DNA of 11,055 nucleotides from CALISC01 sp963545195 (lineage in GTDB: Bacteria > Bacillota_I > Bacilli_A > Acholeplasmatales > Acholeplasmataceae). Of the stretch, positions 5,763 through 11,055 are shown in pieces. The stretch lies in contig CAUUIA010000023.1 of the NCBI GenBank assembly GCA_963545195.1, positions 1-11,055 of the forward strand, given 5' to 3'. The notes beneath the pieces were generated by a model. It ran no database searches and was not told the origin of the DNA. It was given only the letters and a program-made list of their open reading frames with translations. A program made the position numbers and the translations under genes. Within the stretch, counting starts at the first letter, position 1. Every line of letters starts with the position of its first letter.

Positions 5763-7510
5763 TGCCCAGACTTAAAGATGCTTTTACTAAAAACAATATA
5801 AAACTAATTCGTAAGCATAGAAAAACTCTGCTTACTAGTTTTCTTTTGTCTATTTTGTTCTCGCTTTCTGCAGCACTTCCACAGTCTATCTTTGGCAAAA
5901 TCATGAAAGTAGTTGATGGCAAAGGCACTTTTCTTGGCGCCACTGGTATTTGGGCTATTTTAATTGCTTTAATTGTCTTGACCTTCTTTTCAGTTTTTAC
6001 AGCCTTGGCTAAATTATTCAATTCAGTGCAACTTGACAAAATCGGGCAAGACTATGTTTATCAAATTAGACTAGAAACTTTTAAGAAAATACTTTCGTTT
6101 TCAGCTGGTAACATGCAAAAAAACCAAACTGGGTCTTTAACTTCCCGAGTTTGTTCTTCTGCTGAAGAACTTTACTATTTCCTTTCAGCCCTACTGCCTG
6201 GAATTCTTGAAAATATCTTTTTATTTGTTTCTATTTTTATCTACATGTTAATTATTTCGCCAATTTTAACGCTCTACATGTTGATAAACATTCCTATTTT
6301 AATCATTTTAGTAATTTTAACTACTTTTTTTACCAAGAAGTCTTTTGATTTTTCTGATAACCAAAAGGCTAAAATCAACGGTTATTTGGCCGAAAACTTT
6401 AGTGGGATGAAAATTACTCAAGTTTTCGGCAAACAGGTTAAAAAGAACGCTGAGTTTCGCGTACAAGAAAGAAAACTACTTAAGGCTAACTTAAAAATTA
6501 TGTTGATGCACAATTTTTTAAGGCCAATAATTTTTGGAGTTTCAACAGTTGCCCAAGTTTATCTGTTTTACGTAGCTTTTAACTTAATTTTAAAAGGCAC
6601 AATTCAAGATATCTATATAGTTCCGCCTTTCTTTATTTTAATAGAAACTTTCTTTCACCCTATCTTGTGGTTTTCAGAGCAGTTTGTGGAAGTTCAATCT
6701 ACCATTGTTGCATCAAGTAAAATTAACAAAATTCTAGAAACAGAACCCGAAATTAAAGAAAGCACAGGTAAGCTAATTGAAGAAGTTAAGAAATTTGACA
6801 TTGAGTTTAAAGACGTTTACTTTGAGTATGCCTTAAATGAATCTGTGCTTAAAGGTGTTAACTTTAAGTTAGAAAGTGGCAAAACTTACTCGTTTGTTGG
6901 TAAAACTGGCTCTGGTAAAACTACGATTTTAAATTTACTTACCCGCCAATTTGACATTCAAAAAGGCCAGATTTTAATTGATCAAGCCGATATTTATAAG
7001 TATTCACTTAATGCTCTTCGTGAAAAAATCGGTGTGATGCAGCAAGACGTCTACCTATTTAACGACACAATTTTGGCAAATATTACTCTAAATAACCCGA
7101 AAATTACAAAGGAAAAAGTCATGGAAACGCTAGACTTTTTGGGTTGCGCAGACCTAGTTTTAAAATACGAAAAAGGACTTGACCACGTTTTGGAAGAAAA
7201 CGGCAAGAACTTGTCGGCAGGTGAACGCCAACTAATTTCTTTTGCCCGCACAATTTGTAAAGACCCACTGCTGATTTTACTAGATGAAGCCACTGCTAAC
7301 ATCGACACTAAAACAGAAAGTATTATTCAGGCTTCGCTTGACAAAATTAAGGGTAAATACACGCTAATTGTAGTTGCCCACAGGCTTTCTACAATTCAAA
7401 ACAGCCACTGCATATTTGTCCTTAAAGATGGTAAAATTATAGAAAGTGGAACTCACAGTGAGTTACTTTTAAAAAAAGGTGAGTATTTCAACTACTACCC
7501 TAAAAATTAA
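5762..7510 (+). CDS. ABC exporter half-transporter, catalytic partner
   Basis: The 582-residue protein has the same plan as the upstream gene: six hydrophobic spans (about 23-43, 64-84, 146-164, 168-190, 255-277, 287-305), then an ATPase domain (about 345-580). Motifs are Walker A GKTGSGKTT (380-388), Q-loop Q428, Walker B LILLDE (504-509) with intact catalytic E509, D-loop ANID (512-515) and H-loop H540. The signature reads LSAGERQ (484-490), with Ala in place of the first Gly of LSGGE. A weakened signature here would pair with the D526 Walker site of the upstream protein, giving one degenerate and one active ATP site. An AAAGG ribosome site (5748-5752) lies 9 nt before the ATG. The one-base overlap with the preceding stop fixes the start and implies coupled, balanced synthesis of the two halves. 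Confidence 0.92.
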   Translation: MPRLKDAFTKNNIKLIRKHRKTLLTSFLLSILFSLSAALPQSIFGKIMKVVDGKGTFLGATGIWAILIALIVLTFFSVFTALAKLFNSVQLDKIGQDYVYQIRLETFKKILSFSAGNMQKNQTGSLTSRVCSSAEELYYFLSALLPGILENIFLFVSIFIYMLIISPILTLYMLINIPILIILVILTTFFTKKSFDFSDNQKAKINGYLAENFSGMKITQVFGKQVKKNAEFRVQERKLLKANLKIMLMHNFLRPIIFGVSTVAQVYLFYVAFNLILKGTIQDIYIVPPFFILIETFFHPILWFSEQFVEVQSTIVASSKINKILETEPEIKESTGKLIEEVKKFDIEFKDVYFEYALNESVLKGVNFKLESGKTYSFVGKTGSGKTTILNLLTRQFDIQKGQILIDQADIYKYSLNALREKIGVMQQDVYLFNDTILANITLNNPKITKEKVMETLDFLGCADLVLKYEKGLDHVLEENGKNLSAGERQLISFARTICKDPLLILLDEATANIDTKTESIIQASLDKIKGKYTLIVVAHRLSTIQNSHCIFVLKDGKIIESGTHSELLLKKGEYFNYYPKN

Positions 7511-7552
7511 CTTATCTTGACTAAATTTTAAAGAAACTGAGGTACCCAATTT

Positions 7553-10036
7553 ATGTTTTTAAAAAAATTATTTGACCCTTCTCGCAAACTTCTAAAAAAA
7601 GCAAAAAAAATTGCAAATAAAGTTTTAGCCCTGGAAAATGAATACAAGGCTTTAAAAGATGAAGACTTTCCAAGAATTACAAACGAATATAAGGCTGCGC
7701 TAAAAGCCGGCAAAACCACACTTGAAGAACTAGTTGTTCCTGCTTTTGCTTTAGTTAGAGAAGCCTCTACAAGAGTTACTGGCCTTACTCCTTTCTTTGT
7801 GCAAATCGCTGGTGCTTATATTATTCACGGTGGTAATATCGCCGAGATGAAAACTGGTGAAGGAAAGACTTTGACCGCCGTGATGCCGGCATACCTAAAC
7901 GCTTTAACTGAACAAGGTGTGCATATTGTGACTGTCAACGAATACTTAGCAACCCGTGAAGCAAAAGGTGAAATCGGTAAATTATTTGAGTTTTTAGGTT
8001 TAACAGTCGGTCTTAACTTATCACAAATGGAATCAGCAGAAAAACAAGCTGCTTATGACTGCGATATTTTGTATTCAACAAACTCAGAACTTGGTTTTGA
8101 CTATTTGCGTGACAATATCTCTTTATATAAAGAAGACTTAGTTGGAAAAAGAGGTCTAAACTTCGCGATTATTGACGAGGTTGACTCAATTTTAATAGAC
8201 GAAGCAAGAACCCCTTTAATTATTTCTGGTGGTGCAAAAGACGACACTGCGCTTTACCGTAGAGCCGACGCTTTTGCAAAATCTTTAAACGACGAAGACT
8301 ATATTATTGACATTGAAGACAAAGCCGTTGAACTTTCTGAAAGCGGCATGTCTAAAGCTGAGCGCTATTTTGGCGTGCAAAACTTATACGACATCTCTCA
8401 AGTTTCGCTACTTCACCGCATCAACAACGCAATGCGCGCAAACTACATCATGGCTAGAGACAAAGACTACGTGGTTGCTGACAACAAAGTACTGATAGTT
8501 GATCAGTTTACTGGACGTATTTTAGATGGTCGTCAGTTTTCAGAAGGTCTACACCAAGCACTTGAGGCTAAAGAAAACGTTAAAATCAAACAAGAAACCG
8601 TAACTGTTGCAACAATAACTTACCAAAACTTCTTTAGAATGTATAAAAAACTAGCCGGAATGACTGGTACCGCGAAAACCGAAGAAGAAGAGTTTAAAGA
8701 AATTTACAACATGTTAGTTGTAGAAGTACCAACTAACGTCAAGGTTGAACGAATTGACGCAACTGACCTGTTGTTTGCATCTGCTTCAGATAAATTCAAA
8801 GCCTTACTTGACGAAGTGCAAGAGCGACACGAAAAAGGTCAACCTATTTTGATTGGAACAATTGCAGTTGAAACTTCTGAGTACTTATCTCAACTTTTAA
8901 CTAGACGTGGAATTAAACACGAAGTCTTAAACGCCAAACAACACGAACGCGAGGCTGAAATTATTAAAAACGCCGGACTAGTTGGAGCAGTTACTATCGC
9001 TACCAATATGGCTGGTCGTGGTACCGACATTAAGTTAGGACCTGGCGTTAAAGAACTGGGTGGACTTGCGGTAATTGGTAGCGAAAGACATGAGTCACGC
9101 CGTATCGACAACCAGCTTCGTGGTAGATCTGGTCGACAAGGTGACCCTGGTTACTCTCGTTTCTACATTTCTGCAGACGATGAACTTCTGCAAAGATTTT
9201 CATCTGAAACTTTTAAAAACCGAGTTGCCTACATGCAAGGCCTGCAACAAGATAAAAACTCAGAGTCTGAATACATGCCACCAATTGAGTCAAAGATGTT
9301 TTCATACATGGTAACCAACGCCCAGAAAAAAGTTGAAGGTATGAACTGCGACTCTCGTAAAAACGTCTTAAAATACGACGACGTGATGCGTATTCAAAGA
9401 GAGACTATCTACGCTGAGCGCGAGGCTGTGATTAAAAACCAAGATGTACAAGAACTGGCTTACAAGATTTTAATTCAATATTTAAAAGACATTACCTTTG
9501 ATCGTCTATACGGCCAAAAGAAAGGCCAACTAAATACCACTCCACTCTTTAAATATTTAGACGGCAACATCTTTAAGTTAAATGCTATCAATTTTGACAC
9601 TTTAAAACAAAAACAATCACTAAGCGAAATTGAAAAATATTTACAAGAACTGGCAGACAAAGAAATTCAAGACAAGATTGAAAAGTCTTCAGTTGAAGAA
9701 TACAATGAGTTTTTAAAAGTAATAATTTTAAGAACAATAGATACTTATTGGATGGAACACATTGACCGTATGCAAGGGCTTAGACAGGCGGTTTCACTGC
9801 AAGGCTATGCTCAACAAAACCCAGTTATTGTCTATCAAAATGAAGGTAAACGCATGTTTCTAGAGATGCTTGACCAAATCAATGAAATGATTTCTAGATA
9901 TATTTTAAGAGCTGTTGTTGAAAGAAATACCGAGCGCGAAGAGGTTGTAAAAAATGCCCAAACTAATCAGGCAACTGACTATAAAGGTCCCCAAAAACAA
10001 CCTAAAACCTCTAAGAAAAAGAAACCGTGGCAATAG
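7553..10036 (+). CDS. secA: Preprotein translocase motor ATPase SecA
   Basis: SecA is the cytosolic and membrane-bound ATPase that pushes unfolded preproteins through SecYEG. In order, the 827 residues show an N-terminal KLFDPSRKLLKK helix, Walker A MKTGEGKT (99-106), Walker B DEVD (208-211), the preprotein cross-linking region (about 220-365), MTGTAKTE (370-377), the second nucleotide-fold motifs TNMAGRGTDIKLG (484-496) and QLRGRSGRQGDPG (521-533), then the helical scaffold and wing domains. The two-helix-finger region has WMEHIDRM (733-740) and SLQGYAQQNP (748-757), where most SecAs read LRGYxQxDP. The C-terminal zinc-binding CxC...CC tail is absent; the end is a short basic, Lys-rich stretch. 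GAGG (7539-7542) precedes the ATG by 10 nt. prfB overlaps its last 10 nt. The identification is certain. Confidence 0.98.
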   Translation: MFLKKLFDPSRKLLKKAKKIANKVLALENEYKALKDEDFPRITNEYKAALKAGKTTLEELVVPAFALVREASTRVTGLTPFFVQIAGAYIIHGGNIAEMKTGEGKTLTAVMPAYLNALTEQGVHIVTVNEYLATREAKGEIGKLFEFLGLTVGLNLSQMESAEKQAAYDCDILYSTNSELGFDYLRDNISLYKEDLVGKRGLNFAIIDEVDSILIDEARTPLIISGGAKDDTALYRRADAFAKSLNDEDYIIDIEDKAVELSESGMSKAERYFGVQNLYDISQVSLLHRINNAMRANYIMARDKDYVVADNKVLIVDQFTGRILDGRQFSEGLHQALEAKENVKIKQETVTVATITYQNFFRMYKKLAGMTGTAKTEEEEFKEIYNMLVVEVPTNVKVERIDATDLLFASASDKFKALLDEVQERHEKGQPILIGTIAVETSEYLSQLLTRRGIKHEVLNAKQHEREAEIIKNAGLVGAVTIATNMAGRGTDIKLGPGVKELGGLAVIGSERHESRRIDNQLRGRSGRQGDPGYSRFYISADDELLQRFSSETFKNRVAYMQGLQQDKNSESEYMPPIESKMFSYMVTNAQKKVEGMNCDSRKNVLKYDDVMRIQRETIYAEREAVIKNQDVQELAYKILIQYLKDITFDRLYGQKKGQLNTTPLFKYLDGNIFKLNAINFDTLKQKQSLSEIEKYLQELADKEIQDKIEKSSVEEYNEFLKVIILRTIDTYWMEHIDRMQGLRQAVSLQGYAQQNPVIVYQNEGKRMFLEMLDQINEMISRYILRAVVERNTEREEVVKNAQTNQATDYKGPQKQPKTSKKKKPWQ

Positions 10037-11055
10037 AAAATCGCGAACTTAAAAGCAGACTTGCTGATCTTGAAACTAAGTTAAAAGAACTTTCTAAAAC
10101 TGTACAGCCCGGCGAACTTGAAAAGAAAATTCAGGAACTTAAATCAGTAACTGAAGGCGCAGATTTTTGGCAAAACCAAAACAACGCCAAAGTTGTTTTA
10201 AAACAACTGACAGAACTAGAAAGTAAGTTAAAGACTTTTAACTCACTTAACTCTAAGTTAAATGACTTAGTTGAATTTATAGAACTGGCGGATTCAGAGA
10301 CAAGCGAAGAAATAGAAAAAGAACTTAGTATCTTAGAAAAAGAGTTTGCTGACTTTGAAGTATTAACTTTTTTAAACGAAGAGTACGACGACACAAACTG
10401 TATTTTAGAAATTCACCAAGGAAGTGGTGGAACTGAGTCTAATGACTGGGTTGAAATGCTTTTTAATATGTATCTAAAATACGCCAAAATAGCCGGCTTT
10501 AAAACAACTATCTTAGACCTACAAAAGGGCGATACAATGGGGTTTAAGGCGATTTCTGTAAAAATTTCAGGTGTTAATTCCTACGGTCTTTTAAAAGGAG
10601 AAAGTGGAGTTCACCGTTTAGTTAGAATCTCTCCGTTTGATGCAAACAAACGTAGGCATACTACCTTTGCATCAGTTTTGGTAACTCCCGAAATTGAACA
10701 AAACTACGATCTTGAAATTGCTAAAACTGACCTTAAAGTTGATGTTTTTCGTTCATCTGGTGCGGGTGGTCAATCTGTAAACACCACAGACTCCGCTGTC
10801 AGAGTTACTTATCTGCCTTTAAACTTAGTTGTAACTTGTCAAAACGAGCGCTCACAAATTCAAAATAGAGAAACCGCACTAAGTATTTTAAAAGGCAAAC
10901 TAATTGCTGCTAAAATCGCCCAACAAGCCGAAAATATACAAAAACTGCAAGGTGAAAAACTGCAGGCTACCTGGGGTAGTCAAATCAGAAGTTATGTGCT
11001 CTATCCCTATAAGTTAGTCAAAGACTTGCGCACTAATTTTGAAACCGCAAAAGCA
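10027..11055 (+). CDS. prfB: Peptide chain release factor 2 (RF2), 3' end missing
   Basis: RF2 recognises UGA and UAA in the ribosomal A site and triggers release of the finished protein. 343 codons are visible and roughly 20 more should lie beyond the right edge. Motifs are GSGGTESNDW (132-141), the RF2-type stop-recognition tripeptide SPF in RISPFD (200-205) and the catalytic GGQ (247-249), close to its position in E. coli RF2. The only possible start is GTG at 10027: an in-frame TAA lies at 10012-10014 and no other start codon follows until far inside the protein. It overlaps secA by 10 nt and has only a purine-rich AAGAAAAAG upstream, so translation is probably coupled to secA. The CTT-TGA-C programmed frameshift site found early in many prfB genes is absent. 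Residues after GGQ are slightly unusual (SVN; LPLN where PTG is common). Confidence 0.95.
   Translation, partial: MAIENRELKSRLADLETKLKELSKTVQPGELEKKIQELKSVTEGADFWQNQNNAKVVLKQLTELESKLKTFNSLNSKLNDLVEFIELADSETSEEIEKELSILEKEFADFEVLTFLNEEYDDTNCILEIHQGSGGTESNDWVEMLFNMYLKYAKIAGFKTTILDLQKGDTMGFKAISVKISGVNSYGLLKGESGVHRLVRISPFDANKRRHTTFASVLVTPEIEQNYDLEIAKTDLKVDVFRSSGAGGQSVNTTDSAVRVTYLPLNLVVTCQNERSQIQNRETALSILKGKLIAAKIAQQAENIQKLQGEKLQATWGSQIRSYVLYPYKLVKDLRTNFETAKA

Noticed and set aside
7503..7530. AAAATT/AATTTT inverted repeat and a TTGACT box between the ABC pair and secA
   Set aside because: The stem is six A-T pairs with a long loop and no T-run; TTGACT has no -10 at 16-18 bp.
10131..10394. Minus-strand open frame opposite prfB
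   Set aside because: It is antisense to the RF2 N-terminal coiled region and is Ser-rich shadow sequence.
1..11055. UGA=Trp genetic code (Mycoplasma-type)
   Set aside because: The tryptophan codons examined are TGG, genes are intact under the standard code, and RF2 is present.

Overview
The window is AT-rich, compact, chromosomal housekeeping DNA from a low-GC Gram-positive bacterium. The aldolase, lactate dehydrogenase, SecA and SecG all read as Bacillota/Mycoplasmatota-type proteins, and secA followed directly by prfB is a classic Bacillota order. Every tryptophan codon I checked is TGG, no gene is interrupted by TGA, and a UGA-specific release factor (RF2) is encoded. The standard bacterial code (table 11) therefore applies, which argues against Mycoplasma/Spiroplasma-type UGA=Trp Mollicutes. 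It fits an Acholeplasma-like mollicute, a related uncultured Mycoplasmatota lineage, or a small-genome Bacillota; I cannot name the species.

Layout: the left part (1-1312) is on the minus strand and reads secG, then rsmE, then a partial gene with a ComFC-like zinc ribbon that runs off the left edge. A divergent promoter region lies at 1313-1518. From 1519 to the right edge everything is on the plus strand: ldh, fba (class II aldolase), an unrecognised 182-residue acidic protein gene, two overlapping ABC exporter half-transporter genes, secA, and a partial prfB (RF2) that runs off the right edge. Gaps are short (16-56 nt) or negative (overlaps of 7, 1 and 10 nt), and I see no convincing terminator between 1519 and 11055, so these seven genes may be one long transcript.

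How the genes fit together: fba and ldh are glycolytic and fermentative. The LDH keeps the residues that bind fructose-1,6-bisphosphate (FBP) in allosteric bacterial LDHs, and FBP is the substrate of its neighbour aldolase. The two ABC proteins look like a heterodimeric exporter with one degenerate and one catalytic ATP site. SecA and SecG are the motor and an accessory membrane subunit of the Sec translocon. RF2 and RsmE serve translation (termination at UGA/UAA, and 16S rRNA U1498 methylation).

I found no CRISPR array, transposon, tRNA, rRNA or phage gene, and no clearly new system. The points most worth a second look are the unknown gene between fba and the exporter, the split-function ATP sites of the exporter, hairpins at the starts of rsmE and the ComFC-like gene (both without a Shine-Dalgarno), and an RF2 gene with no autoregulatory frameshift.
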